Assembly (NCBI RefSeq): GCF_040939455.1
Contig: NC_134107.1
Coordinates: forward strand, 11,657,537-11,721,536
Direction: 5' to 3'
From: Microcebus murinus
Taxonomy: Eukaryota; Chordata; Mammalia; Primates; Cheirogaleidae
DNA: 64,000 nucleotides
In this document: positions 47,681 to 61,516 of the stretch, piece by piece
How the letters are laid out: each line of letters begins with the position of its first letter
How positions within the stretch are numbered: position 1 is the stretch's first letter
Position numbers and translations under genes: made by a program
Notes under the pieces: model-generated
Told to the model about the DNA's origin: nothing
What the model saw: the letters and a program-made list of their open reading frames with translations, nothing else
Database searches by the model: none

Positions 47681-48029
47681 TGCCCAGTAATGGGATTGCT
47701 GGGTCAAATGGTAGTCTAGCACCTCTTGTACTATCCTGGATGGAGCCCATTCTACTAAGTGAAGGATCACAAGAATGGAAAAACTAGCACCACATGTACT
47801 CACCAGCAAACTGGCATTGACTGACGAACGCTTATGTGCACATATGGTAGTAACATTCACTGGTGTCAGGCAGAGGGGAGGGGGAGGGGGTGGGGGTATA
47901 TTCACACCTAATGGGTGTGGTGAGCACCACCTGGGGATGGACATACTTGGAGTTCTGACGCCGGCGGGGCAAAGGCAACATATGTAACCTAAACATTTGT
48001 ACCCTGGTAATATGCTGAAATTAAAAAGA
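47681..48029 (+). mobile_element. 5'-truncated lemur-type L1, internally deleted
   Basis: Begins with the end of ORF2 (cccagtaatgggattgctgg, gtcaaatggtagtc), jumps to the 3'UTR (gatcacaagaatggaaaaac, tagtaacattcactggtgtc), has the G-rich tract ggggagggggagggggtggg and ends tgtaacctaaacatttgtac, aatatgctgaaattaaaaag. A lineage-specific young L1 3' end. Confidence 0.85.
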
Positions 48030-48369
<340 letters not shown>

Positions 48370-48575
48370 AGAAGAGACAGGAGAGAGCTGTCCCCTCTCT
48401 CTGCTCTCTGCCATGTGAGGGCACAGAGAGAAGGCAGCCGTCTGCAAACTGGGAAGAGACCATCACCGAGAGCCCGGCCACGCTGGCACCCTGATCCTGG
48501 GCTTCCACCTCCAGAACGGTGGGAAATAAATGTGTTATTTAAGCCACCTGGTAGCAGCCAGAACTCACTAGGACA

Positions 48576-48719
48576 CACACACTTCGTTGACGGAGTTAAA
48601 CACCGTCCGTGTCACTTCAGTGGACGGGATACCTGGGTCACCAAGACTGTGTGTGTGTGTCTTCTCCACGCTGGCCCAGACATTTGGAGGAAAAATTCAC
48701 TCTGCCCCACGCCCCGCCA
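48576..48719. other. Unique DNA
   Basis: Nothing recognised. Confidence 0.3.
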
Positions 48720-48960
48720 CTCCCTCCATGACTGCTTCCCACTGAGCCTCCCGCACTCCTGCAGGCCCTCCCTCCAGCTCTGGGCAGGTTCAACTTCTGC
48801 TCATCTTTCAAGAGTCAGCTCCTTCCTGCCTTGTCCGGGAAGCCTTGCCCTCCTGCCAGGCTGGCTCGGGGGGCCCCTTCCCCGTTCTTACCCTTTCCCC
48901 CCTTTGCCGGCTCATGTATCACGTAGTTCCCATTTATTTTATTTCTTCTCGCACACCCGT
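48720..48960 (+). mobile_element. L2 LINE fragment
   Basis: catctttcaagagtcagctc, ttcctgccttgtccgggaag and cttgccctcctgccagg follow the L2 3' region ('tcaaaactcagctcaaa... ccaggaagccttccctga'). Confidence 0.6.
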
Positions 48961-49739
48961 TTCCAATTTACGTTCCCTTGCTGTGTTTTATGGATCCTCA
49001 TTAAGCCACCATAAATCCCTTCTGGAACGATGTGGGAGGGGGCCAGGTGCTGCTGCTCTGTGACTCTCGGGAGTTTGATATAAGCCACCCGCAGCCCATG
49101 TCCTCGGACTGGAGACCTCAGGATCAGCAATCCCGTCCTCCCGGTTTGGGGCGGGAGGACGCGGACCAGCTGCCACAGCAACGTGAGCCTCGCAAGTTGC
49201 CGCCGTGAAATATCTGTCCGTACAGACGTCTTTTATGGGAGTTGTGCTGTGGTTCAGAAATGAGATTGACACCTTAGTTGGGTTCATGCGTGTAGCACGG
49301 CTGGGAATTATCTAGAAGAAAGCTGTGGCTGCAGGGCCGGGGTTAGGGTGAGGCGATCAGGTGCCCAGGGTGACAGATCTAAGGAGATGCCGGCTCTCAG
49401 GGCTGTGGCAGAGTTGGGTGGGCGTCCCTGCCCCCAGGACGCCCCTAGAGGCCCCCTCCCCTCCTGGCTGCCTCCTCCCAGGCGCTGCCTGTCTCGGCAG
49501 TGGGAATGGCTGGCTACTTGTTTCACGGGAGGTGCCACACATGCTGTGAACGGATGTGACTGGCACAGAATGTTCTCCAAGTCTGAGCTGTGTGTTTTTG
49601 AGTAACGCCTGGAATGGGACACTCTGATCCAATCTAGTTTCTCCTGTACAGCCTGTCTCGGGGGTGGGGGGTGGGGGGGGCGGCTAATCTTCTGAGTTGT
49701 GTGTGTGTTCTTGGTTTCCTACCTCCGTGGGCAATCGTC
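48961..49739. other. Unique DNA
   Basis: GC-rich near 49320-49500, G-run at 49662-49680. No gene or element. Confidence 0.35.
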
Positions 49740-49753
49740 TGACACGCAGACCT

Positions 49754-49762
49754 CACGCACAC

Positions 49763-49797
<35 letters not shown>
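49754..49797. repeat. (CA)n microsatellite
   Basis: cgcacacacacgcacacaca continuing as an uninterrupted CA run to 49795. Confidence 0.95.
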
Positions 49798-49798
<1 letters not shown>

Positions 49799-49819
49799 CT
49801 CTGCAAAACAAATACAACT

Positions 49820-49920
49820 GTATGGGCTTGGATAAATTTGAATCTGTTCATTCATCAGTTATTTATTGGGTGTGTTTTCTATGCTGGGCACAGTCCCCCA
49901 CGTTGAGAACAGGGCAGGGA
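49820..49920. repeat. Copy of the block at 39086-39168
   Basis: gtatgggcttggataaattt, attcatcagttatttattgg and ccccacg align base for base over 83 positions with 39086-39168, with about ten differences. Both probably belong to one old interspersed family. Confidence 0.6.
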
Positions 49921-50459
49921 GCAAAAAAGGGAAAAGTCCTGCCCAGGGAGTGTGTGTTGTAGGGTAGGAGACAGGCCCTGCGCACAGGGTTGAGGAGTAG
50001 AACACACCGTGTGCTACACAGGAGCAAGCGACAGAGCTAGAGCTACCGGGGAAGGCTGGGTGCTGGGTGGGGCTGAGCCTTTAGGGAGGCCAGGAGGCCC
50101 AGAGCGGGGAGGGCCAGGAAGTGGCATCAGCATGGAAGGTCGTGCGAAGGGCTTTGGCTCCGACAGGGGCACGATGCCGGCTCGGCTCGTAGGCTTTGGA
50201 GCAGGGGCAGGACTGATGTGACTTGTGTTTTAACAGGATTCCCGACTGCTGCGAGGACCTCAGGCCAAGAGGAGCCGGACGCCGGGAGAGGTTGGCAGGC
50301 CCCGTCCCCCGGGGAGAGGTGGCAGGGCCGAGTACCGAGGGGCAGCGGCCGTGGAACTGACAGAGTCTGCGTCTGTTCTGAGGGCAGAGCCGAGGGATGG
50401 GACGGGGGCCGGACGGGCTTGTGGGAGGAGGACAGAAGCCCAGGAGCAGCCAGGCTTGG
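49921..50459. other. Unique DNA
   Basis: GC-rich; chance frames. Nothing recognised. Confidence 0.35.
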
Positions 50460-50467
50460 CTGGTTGG

Positions 50468-51300
50468 TTTATTTTTTGAGGCAAAATTCACATAATGTAA
50501 ATTTAGCCATTTAAAGTGTATTCAGTGGTATTTAATGCACTCACAACGTTGCTCAGTCATCACCTCTATCTTTAAAACGTTTCTACCACCCCAAAAGGAA
50601 AACCCGGATGCATTAAGCAGCCGCCCCCCTTCCCCTCCCAGCCCCCGACGACCACCGTCTGCCTTCTGTCTCTCTGCGATTCTCCCGTTCTGGACACTTC
50701 CTATGACGGGCTTATGCGATAGGTGGTCTTTGTGCCCGGCTTCTTTCATTTAGCATAACGTTCTCAAGGGTCATCCACGCTGGAGCACGCGCCGGAGCCT
50801 CCTTCCTTTTGCGGCCGCACAGCGTGCCGTGGCGTGGCCACACGGCACCTGGTTTAGCCGCTCACCATCGGTGGACACGGGGCCGTCTCCACTTCTGGGC
50901 TGTTGCTGAGAGTGCTGCTGTGACACTCGGGCACGAGGTTTCGTGCGGACGCCTCCTTTCGGCTCTTTTGGGCGAGTGTGTCCAGGAGCGAAACCGCAGG
51001 GTGACGTGGTCATTCGTGCTTAACTTTTGAGGACGTGCCAAGCTGCTTTCCGTGCGGCAGCACCCTGTTACGTGCCCCCCAGCAACGACAGGGCCCCGCT
51101 TTCTCCATATCCTCACCGACACTTGCCAGTGTGTGCGTGTGCATGTGCGTGCGTGTGCGTGTGCGTGCGTGTGTGTGTGTGTGTGTGTGTTTGAAATTAC
51201 AGCCATCCTTGTGGGGGGTGGTATCTCATTGTCATTTAGACTTGCGTTTCCCAGCGACTATGATGTTGAACTATTTCCATGTGCTTCCTGGTTGTTGGTG
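50468..51300 (-). mobile_element. Old L1 3' remnant, antisense, GC-shifted
   Basis: gaggcaaaattcacataatg, atcacctctatctttaaaac, ggcttctttcatttagcata, ttgaggacgtgccaagctgc, tctccatatcctcaccgaca and ggggtggtatctcattgtca are the reverse strand of an L1M 3' end. Many A/T positions of this AT-rich family read G or C here. A (TG)n run lies inside it. Confidence 0.8.
51131..51191. repeat. (TG)n microsatellite inside L1 remnant
   Basis: gtgtgcgtgtgcatgtgcgt then a pure TG run (51169-51191). It replaced part of the L1. Confidence 0.92.
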
Positions 51301-52680
51301 GAGCCAAGGTGTTTGGGCTATGCAATCAGAGGATGAGGGGCCAATACACGGATGAGTAAGGTGGGGTGAGGAGCTCAGTTTGATATGCTAAGCCTGGCAT
51401 CCTGTTCTGGAGAGGTCCACCTGGCAGTTGGCTGTGAACCAGGGGCGGGGGCGGGGGGTGGGCTGGGAGAAGCGTGGGCAGCAGCGGGGAGGAGGAAGCT
51501 GCTGGCCTGGGGCTGGAGGGGAGGGTGGGGCTGTCCAGGGAGGGAGGTGAGCTGAAGGGAGGTGAGTTGCAAGTGCTGGTGGTCTAGTGCAGGGCTGACT
51601 GTCGGCTTGGTGACTTGGTCACGTCAGAGGTGACCTTGACAAGGGTGGTTTCAGCTGCAAGCCTGCCTGGAGTGGGCTTGAGAGAAGATGGGAAGGGTGA
51701 GAGTGGAAAGAGGGTAGAGCCCACTCTTCAGAGGGGCTTCGAGGGTGTTGCTGTAAAGGGAAGGAGGGAGAGATGTGATTGGAGAGGAGGGGAGGGAGTG
51801 AAGAGCTTCTGGGATGCTTCAGCAGAGAGAGAAGCATGATGATGCCGGCGGAGGGGGAGGTGGCTGGACCAATGTCCCAATGTCCTGATGTCCTAGAGCC
51901 CGAGGGAGGGGACGGATGTGCTGGTGGGGGCTGGGGAAGTTCTCAGTGAAAAAGGATTCAAGGTCATGCTGAGGGGCTGGGTGGGGGAAGCAGGTATTGA
52001 GGAGGAGGGGGGAGGGTGCTGGGCCGGGAGTGTGCGCACTGCCCAGGCGGCACTTGGGGCTAGCCCAGGACTCCAGACAGAGAACACACACGCTTGTCTC
52101 AAGCGTGCATAATCCTCGGGCTGTGCAGCACTGCCGACATGATGCCGGCTGTTTACATTTGTAAACCGAACCTTCCACTCTGTAAAACAGCCGCTGTAAA
52201 CCTCATTCGCTCTGGAAGGCCTCTGTGCTACATCTGCTAACTCGGGGTTCCTGCCCTGGGCTCCCTGGGGTCCTCAGACATATTTTCAAGGTCCTCAAGT
52301 TCTTTACAAGAATTTTTAAAATTAGGGGTTTCGTGTCACTGATAACCGAAATGCTTGATTCTGGCCCCATAGATGACCATGTATGTGTGCACGTTGCCAC
52401 GTGCTACCGTGGTCACGTGTCTGTGTTTGTCATCACATTGCAGTATGAAGCGCCCCAGCTGGTGGGCATGGCACGGAGCGGACCGGTCCAGACAGGCGCT
52501 CAGGCCACCGCCTCACTGGTGAACGTGGCAAGTCCACCAACAGACCTGCTGTGCTGCTGCCGGGCGTAATGTAGCCCTGTTTGAGTTTGGTCGCTTGTTT
52601 GTTTGTGTTTAATTTGTATATTTGTTTTGGCTTATGCAGTTCTGTAAGAACCACAGGCATAGCTTTTGTGTTTGTCCATA
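51301..52680. other. Unique DNA
   Basis: Purine-rich G-runs at 51445-51560 and 51670-51820 (gggaaggagggagagatg, ggagaggaggggagggag). No gene or element recognised. Confidence 0.4.
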
Positions 52681-52684
52681 TTTA

Positions 52685-54215
<1,531 letters not shown>

Positions 54216-54547
54216 TAAATCAGCCCTGGGAGGATGTCGATCAAGGCTTTCAAAATCCTGGGTGGTTCTGGTCTCAGCCAGGGGCTCCAGGTGGAGCCTG
54301 CTGGTGACCCCAACCCCTCCGTCTGTCCATGCCCACCTGCAGGGTTGGGACCCAGACGCTGGCTGCTCTTTCTGTCGTCTACCCCGAGGGGGATCGTGCG
54401 TCCACTGGACCTCCCTGGAGGGAACGGGGTGAGGGAAATTCTGGGGCTCCCCTCTGCCCTCCCCAAGAGGAGGCAGGATGAGGTGATGGCTGAGACTGGA
54501 AGAAGGGTCCGGAGCAGGGGTCCGTGACAGTCCCTTGTCTCTCTCTC
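54216..54547. other. Unique DNA
   Basis: GC-rich; nothing recognised. Confidence 0.35.
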
Positions 54548-54867
54548 TTTTTTTTTTTCTTTTAAGACAGAGTCTCACTCTGTTGTCTGGGCTAGAGTGC
54601 CTGGCGTTAGCCTAGCAACCTCAACTCCTGGGCTCAAACGATTCTCCTGCCTCAGCCTCCCAAGTAGCTGGGACTACAGGCATGCGCCACCATGCCTGGC
54701 TAATTTTTCTATATATTTTTAGTTGGCCAATTAATTTCTTTCTATTTTTAGTAGAGACGGGGGTCTTGCTCTCGCTCAGGCTGGTTTCAGACTCCTGACC
54801 TTGAGTGATCTTCCCGCCTCAGCCTCCCAGAGTGCTAGGATTACAGGCGTGAGCCACCGCGCCCGGC
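54548..54867 (-). mobile_element. Alu, antisense
   Basis: T-tract, aagacagagtctcactctgt to gagccaccgcgcccggcc, with the ttagttggccaattaatttc segment. Confidence 0.92.
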
Positions 54868-55650
54868 CCCTTGCACCTCTCTGGAATCCTCCTGCCTGCA
54901 GGCTGCTCTCCTGTCTTCTCCTCCATGGGGCAGCCCCCGGGCCCCTCACTGGGGCCTACAGTTGTCTGGCTCTTGTGCCTGGCCTTTGACTGGCAAGTTC
55001 AGTTCAGGGGGCATGGTGTTCTCCAGTCCGGCTTGGCGGCTATAAACCCAGCATCACGGTCATCCCGGTCCATGCACGTGTCCCAATCTTTCAGACTCCT
55101 AGAGCTCACCGGGCAGCCCTGCGACAACCCAGCGCTGTGTGCACCTGGGCGGGCAGCACCGTGGATGGTCAGGGTGAGTCGGCCAGGCTGGGCTCTGTTC
55201 TCTGGGGAGCAGGGGAAGGGGCAGCCTGCTCCAAGGAAGGCCCCTCTCAGGAGCGGATGGTCTTCCTGGGTCCTGGGGGCCCTCAGGTGCCCCCCGCCCA
55301 TACCCTGCATTTCTGTACCCTGGGGCTCATCCCCCTCCACCTGGGACCTCATTCCACTGAAACTCTCTTGCCGCCCTCTCATCCCACCAGTCTCTCCCTC
55401 CCCACTGGCTCCTTCTGCCGTCCCTGTGAACAACATCGGCACCGGAGTCAGCACTGGGAGTGACTGTTCCTGTCCTATCAGCCACGTGCCTGCCTGAATC
55501 CTCATTGACAAGCGTGTGGCTTTGGCAAATTGCTGACCTGTCCGAGCCTCAGCTCCCTCTCCTGTGAAATGGGCACCTTGGCCTCTGTCCTGCAGAGCTG
55601 CGGGATAGAGCGTTGGACACTTTGGCCCTCGGCCATCTTGTTCTTTCCTC
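54868..55650. other. Unique GC-rich DNA
   Basis: Frames of 208 and 220 codons on opposite strands (54871-55497, 54999-55661) are composition artefacts: both lack homology and a codon pattern that I recognise. 55499-55580 is a weak MIR core (gtggctttggcaaattgctg, cctcagctccctctcctgtg). Confidence 0.45.
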
Positions 55651-55716
55651 GGTTCTTCCATTTCTCCCCCCTGGGTTCTTCCATTTCTCTCCCCTCGGTT
55701 CTTCCATTTCTCTCCG
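55651..55716. repeat. Short minisatellite, 3 units of about 23 bp
   Basis: Units ggttcttccatttctccccc, gggttcttccatttctctcc and cggttcttccatttctctcc in direct succession at 55651, 55673 and 55696. Confidence 0.9.
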
Positions 55717-56402
55717 GTTTGCGTCTTTGAGTCTGCTGCACACTCGCAACCGTAACAAGCTCGTTAGATCGCAGGTTAGGGCGTTTAATTGGGCTCTGAG
55801 GAGGCTGGAAGGCTGTCCTCAGGGTCAAGTTCCCAAGCTATGGAGTGTGGACTTATGACGTCTGTTTGGTGCCCAGAGACATTCTTCTCTAGAGTAAGCG
55901 GGAGGTCTCTGTGTTTCTGACTGTGAGGTTACCAGGGAGCAAAGTCCCCAAGTTTCGGGACGCTGTGGAGTGCCTGTGTGATCTCAGGTCTGCGAGGAAG
56001 AGGCCACTGTGTCCCGGGCTGGTCAGACTACGTCGTGTTGAGTGTGGGCGCCACGTTCTCAGGACCAGTGAGGACCCGGAGGCGTTCTGAGGAGGAGAGC
56101 CAGGAGGGAGAAAGCTCAGAAAAAAGCACCTGTGAGGGCCGGATGCCGTGTGCCCGTACCTGTCAGCTTCTGCTGGCGTGTGCTGAGGAACAAACAGGCA
56201 CCACCTGTTGCCTGTGTGGCTGCGGCCCTGTTCCATGTCTTCTTCATTCCAGGATTCAGGCCGAAGGGGCAGCTTGGAAATTGCTGGTTTTGAGGCACAG
56301 GGAGAAGAATGACGGCAGAACTAAGCCGTGGCTCTGAAGCTTCTGCCCAGAAGTGGCTTATATCACTCTGATCACATTTTATTGGTCAAAGAAAGTCACA
56401 TG
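55717..56402. other. Unique DNA
   Basis: Nothing recognised. Confidence 0.35.
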
Positions 56403-56680
56403 GGCTGGATGTGGTGGCACTTTGGGAGCCCAAGGAGGGAGGATTGCTTGAGGCCAGGAGTTCAAGACCAGCCTGGGCAACATAGCGAGATCCCATCTTT
56501 ACAAAAGACTCAAAAAAAATTAGCAAGGCGTGGGGGTGCGTGCTTATAGTCCCAGCTACTCAGGAGTTTGAGGCAGGATTGCTGGAGCCCAGGAATTGAG
56601 GTTGCAGTGAGCTATGATTGGGCTGCTGCACTCTAGCCTGGGTGACAGAATGAGACCCTGTCTCAAAAAAAAAAAAAAGT
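56403..56680 (+). mobile_element. Old Alu, sense
   Basis: gggctggatgtggtggcact (head deleted) to ctcaaaaaaaaaaaaaagtc, with gaggttgcagtgagctatga; AluJ-like. Flanks aaagtcacat at 56393 and 56678 are the target duplication. Confidence 0.88.
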
Positions 56681-56844
56681 CACATAACCAAGCCTGTCAT
56701 CAATGGGAGACACAATGTTCCCACAGGGCCAGGTGGTCACTATTTGGCTAGCACAGAGCAGAAACTCAATCACTGTTTGTTGAGTGAACGAATAAATGAA
56801 TTCTCTGATCCTAGGAAGATTTAGATGAAGAATTGGTGGCCATT
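56681..56844 (+). other. L2-like tail fragment
   Basis: gctagcacagagcagaaact and gtttgttgagtgaacgaata resemble an L2 terminus. Short and weak. Confidence 0.5.
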
Positions 56845-57400
56845 TGGTATTATCTATTTCTGCATAACAGATTCTTTTAAAATGTAGTGACTTAGAGCAA
56901 CAATAAACATTTGTTATCTCACATAATAGTGTCTGTGGGTCAGGAATTCAGAAGTGGCTGACTTAGCTGGATAGCTCAGGTTTGAGGGTTCTCATGAGGT
57001 TGCAGCCAAGATGTTGGCCACAGCTGCAGTCACCTGTAGGCTTGACTGGGCCGGAGGCTCTGCTTCCAGGATGGCCACCAGCGCCGATGGCGAGTGGGGC
57101 TGAGTGTTCTCAGGAGGCCTCAGTTCCCGCTGTGTGGACTTATGTACAGAGCCGCTGGAATGTCCTCAAACATGGTGGCTGGATTCCTCCAGAGGGAGGG
57201 ACCTAAGAGAGACCAAGCCAGAAGCCACAGTGTCTTTTGAGCCTCAGAAGTTGCACATCGTCATGTCTACAGCATCCTGTTAGTTACACAGGTCTTCCCT
57301 ATTCCGTGTGGGAGGGGCCCAACAAAGGTGCGAACGCGAGGAGGGAGGGTCATATGGGGGCCACCAAGGAGGAAGCCCATCGTAGCCTACCCTCTGGCCC
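56845..57400 (+). mobile_element. Ancient interspersed repeat, family uncertain
   Basis: tatctatttctgcataacag, gtgacttagagcaacaataa, tgtgggtcaggaattcagaa, ggttgcagccaagatgttgg, tgtcttttgagcctcagaag and gggggccaccaaggagg are the phrases of a very common old mammalian repeat. I cannot name its family with certainty. Confidence 0.6.
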
Positions 57401-58769
57401 CTGGGAAGTTATGTCCCTCCCAAAGGTGAATATTCTTACCTCCTCCAAAGGCTTCCAAAAATCTCATCTTACTACAGCTCAAAGTCCAGAATCTCTTCAT
57501 TTAAGTCGGACACAGATGATGCTTCTTGGGTAAGAGTCCTTAAGTGTAGCTCTTGGAGAACAGTTTCTCTAGATCTGAAGACATGTGACTAAGGAGACAG
57601 TTATCTGTCCTCCTGCGCCCACCCCCAGCCCCCAACACACCATGGTGTTGGAAGCCTAAGGTAACCAGGACAGACACTCCCAGTTCAAGAAAGGAGGCCC
57701 ACGGGAGTCACTGGTCAACAGCAACTCTGAGCTCTGTCGGGGCACATGTTGGAGGTGACTTCATTAGGACTTAAGGGCTGGAAATAATTCTCCATGGCTC
57801 CTGGCTCTGCTCTATGGGATATTCTTTTTCCCTTCTGAGCTATCTTTTCTTTCTCCTGAACGGTTACTTATATTAGCAGTTGACTGGTTTTCTCAGCTTC
57901 CTGCCTGTAGAAGTTTGGGAGTTGACAGTCTTCTTTTTATTTTATATTGTCTCCCTTTCAGCACAAACCAGCTGTGTTTCTGCCAATACAATTCTTGTAA
58001 AGCCTTTCTGGGTCTCCTGTGAATCCTACTGAGGTCTGCCCCATTAGACAAATCTCTTTGTGGGAAGCCTTTCTCTGCTGATACTGCCAAGGGATAATAT
58101 CTCTAAGCTTCTTACAAGCCTTATTAATTAACTGAATGATTCTCTAAGTACCCTTTACATTTGCTGAGAATGTAATAAAAGAGTTCACAGTCACTCCTCC
58201 ACTTCATTGTTAGACTATATATTTTCCTGATATTGTCCTAGATTTGATCTTTTTCCAGAAACTATTTCTTAATTTTAGCATCATTTGCCCTCCAGAGAAG
58301 CAGGGAATTTTTAAAACCAGGACATCCTGTGTCCTTTATGTTTAACAATCCTTCTTTAACTTATTTCTCTCCTATCTCATTTTACTAAAATAGGCAGGAA
58401 GAAATGAGATGGCACTTTCAACACTTTGTCTGGAAATCTCCTTCACTATGAATAGATCGCCTAGCTCATTAGGTACATTTTCTACTTTCCACATTACTGC
58501 AGTGTTGCTAAACTTCCTGGCACCATCACAAGAATTTTCTTTCCTCCGGTTTCCAACAGCATTCCTCTCATTTTCCTTAAGTCCTCATCTGCAACATCCT
58601 CTAAGGCCACTGGGCTTCAACTAACAGATGAAGTTTCCTGCTATATATCAGAACTTCCATGACAAGTGACCCAATTTCTCCCCCTTCCTCAAATGTGGGA
58701 GCCCATTTCCTCCTTAGGGTATTTGAATTTGCTTTTCTGTCTGTTTTCAATGCCTTCCAGATATCTCTG
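57401..58769. other. AT-rich unassigned DNA
   Basis: May be the decayed interior of an old transposable element, since its neighbours on both sides are repeats, but I recognise no protein or motif. Its AT content is higher than in the left 55 kb. Confidence 0.35.
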
Positions 58770-59088
58770 TGGTTTGTGCTCTCCTTTAATTCAGGTTGCC
58801 ACTTAAATGTCACCTCTTCAGAGAGGCCGCATGTGTCATGCATCTGAAATGGCATCCCTGCTCTCTCTTTATACCCTTACTCTGCTTCGTTTTTCTTTAC
58901 AGCATTTTTTCACCACCTGACATCACATTATACACCTGTTTGTTTATTTACTGTCACCCCTATTAGAATTCAAGCTCAAGTGGGCAGAGAACCTGTCTGT
59001 CTTATTCACAGCTACAATCCTAGTGCCCAGAAGCGTTCCTGGCATGTAATAGGTATCTAATGAATGAATGAATGAATGAATGAAGTAG
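58770..59088 (+). mobile_element. L2 LINE 3' end with (GAAT)n tail
   Basis: gtcacctcttcagagaggcc, tagaattcaagctcaagtgg, gagaacctgtctgtcttatt, ttcctggcatgtaataggta and then six tgaa units. A classical L2 3' end. Confidence 0.88.
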
Positions 59089-59487
59089 TCTCTGAAGTGG
59101 CATCTAACATGGATAGACAAGGCTCATACTGGGGTTCAGAAGCCAGTTCTCTTTAGGCATCTGGGGAAGAGGCTCTTGGAAATAGTTAGGCAACAGGGAG
59201 CCATAGCAGGTTCTGGAGCAAGACACTGATGGCAGGTCTTGGACTCAGTACAGGCTCTGCTCTGCCAAGCCTGGCCTTTTGTTTTCCTAGAAGAGGTGAA
59301 ACTTTGAGCAGATCAGGAGATTTAAGCCTTTTTCCTGAGGTGAGTGATGAGGAAGTATTATTTCCTTTTCTAAAATATCACACTGGTGCCCATTTGGCCC
59401 ATGCCTCAGCCGAAACAAGGTTTGTCTACACAAACAGCTTTAAAAAAATGTTTTTTTCTTTTATTTCTTTTTTCATTGTTTTCTTTT
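59089..59487. other. Unique DNA
   Basis: Nothing recognised. Confidence 0.35.
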
Positions 59488-59790
59488 TCTTTTTTAGATA
59501 GGATCACCTTCTGTCGCCTGGGCTAGTGTGCCGTGGCGTCAGCCTAGCTCACTGCAACCTCAAACTCCTGGGCTCAAGTGATCCTCCTGCCTCAGCCTCC
59601 CCCAAGTAGCTAGGGCTACAGGGATGTGCCACCACACCCAGCTAATTTTTCTAATTTTTTTTTTTTTTTTTTTGTACAAATAGGGTCTTGCTCTTGCTCA
59701 GGCTGGTCTCAAACTCCTGACCTCAAGTGATCCTCTTGCCTGGGCTTCCCGAAATGTTAGGATTACAGGCCTGAGCCACCTTGCCTGGCC
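59488..59790 (-). mobile_element. Old Alu, antisense
   Basis: ttttttagataggatcacct to gagccaccttgcctggcc. A run of 18 T's occupies the middle segment (59656-59673). Confidence 0.85.
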
Positions 59791-60774
59791 TCACAAAGAG
59801 CTTTCTGAGGTAGGGGTTGGTCAGAGGTTAGGGATGGACTCTAAACACCTAATTTCTTTAGTTTCCCTGGGGCTGGGTCCATGAGCTGGGGCCACAGAAT
59901 ATGGCAAAGTCAGGTTTTGTGTGGAAAGATGGACGTGGGGAGTCGATGTGGCTGAAGCTGGACGAGTATTGTAGGGAGGAGTCGGCAGAGGGGTGAGGGC
60001 AGAGGCCTCGGAGCGGACAGGCCTGGTTGACTCAGCTCTGCACAACGGGGCTGGAGCTGATGAGAGGCTACTTATAGCCTGTGTCTGTTTCAGTTGATGT
60101 GAATATTCGTATATCTCTGTGGGACTATTAACGAGTCTGGTTACAGGGTGCTACCCCGGGTCCCCTGGGGGCGTGACATTAGACACAGTGTATGCATCAC
60201 ATTCCCTCTCTAAAATTTGAAGAAATCTGATTTCCAGAATATATCTGGCCTGGGGCTTTCAGAGAAAGTCAGTGGATCTGTAAACACACCAACTACAGGG
60301 TTGCCATAGGATTACATGAGACAATATATGTCAGGTGCCAAGCACAGGCTTGGCACACAGTAGGCACTCAATAATTGGAGCTTGTTATTGTCTATCGACA
60401 CCTCGATTTCTAGGAGGTAGGCATGTACCCAAATGTGAAGGTTATAGTTCCCAGATCAGAGGGGAGACCATGTAGAGAGAGATGGCCAGGCTGGGTGGTG
60501 GCCACAGGGAAAGTGGGATCAGGCTCCGGAAGGGTCTGTGAGGGTGGAGACTCCGGAGGTGCTGGACTTACTTCCCGATGAACGGATGCTCTCCTCTGCT
60601 AGCCAAGAGAAAAAGACCTGGCACGTTCTTGGAAGAGCCGACCTATTCCCAGTTGCAGCTCTGAACTGGCCCTGCTAGGATCTCTGGCCTTAGGGGTTTT
60701 GGGGTAGGGGTGATGCTGTGTTTGGAATCTGCGTCCCAGGTTGGATGGTGTTGCCCTCTGAAAGGCAAAGCCAA
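59791..60774. other. Unique DNA with a MIR/L2-like piece
   Basis: 60298-60385 (ggattacatgagacaatata, tgccaagcacaggcttggca, cacagtaggcactcaataat) is a MIR or L2 end. The remainder is not recognised. Confidence 0.45.
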
Positions 60775-61516
60775 TTAGTGTGGATATTTTCTGCTTTCTC
60801 TTGGGTATATACCTAGCAGTGGAATTGTTGGATGATATGGTAATTCTATATTTAACCTGTTGAGGAACTGCCAGACTATTTCTTGAAGTGGTTACACAAT
60901 TTTACATTTCCTCCAGCAGTGTGCAAAGATTCCAATTTCTCTACACCTTCACCAACACTTGTCTGTCCTTTTGATTCTAGCCATCCCGTGGGTGTAAGGT
61001 GGTATCTCATTGTGATTTTAATGTGCACTTCCCCAGTGGCTAAGATGTTCAGCATCTTTTTGTGTGTTTATTGGCCATTCGTATATCTTCTTTGGAGAAA
61101 TATATAATTCAGACCCTTTGCCCATTTTCCAATTGGATTACTTATCTTTCTGTTATTAAGTTGTGAGAGTTCTTTTTATATTCAGGATACCAGCCCTTAT
61201 GAAATATATGATCTGCAACCATTTTTTCCCCATTGTATGGGCTTTTTACTTGCTTCATGTGTCCTTTGAAACACAAAAGTTTTTAATTTTGGTAAATATC
61301 CTATTTATTTATTTATTTGTTATTTATATTTATTGTTATTTGTTACTTGCGCTTCTTTGTCATATCTAAGATACCATTGTCTGGTCCAAGGCTACGAAGA
61401 TTTATGCCTATGCTTTCTTCTAAGGGTTTAATAGTTTTAGCTTTTACATTTGGGTCTTTGGTCCATTTGAGTAAATTTTTGTATATGGTGTAAGGTAGGG
61501 GTTCAACTTAATTATT

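Noticed and set aside
47681..48029. Active L1 or a L1-encoded protein
   Set aside because: The copy is 5'-truncated and internally deleted, with no complete reading frame; the L1 copies at 52.7-54.2 and 60.8-63.7 kb are likewise broken.
54871..55661. 208-codon plus-strand and 220-codon minus-strand frames
   Set aside because: Same reason; the plus-strand frame also starts directly beside an Alu. No homology recognised.
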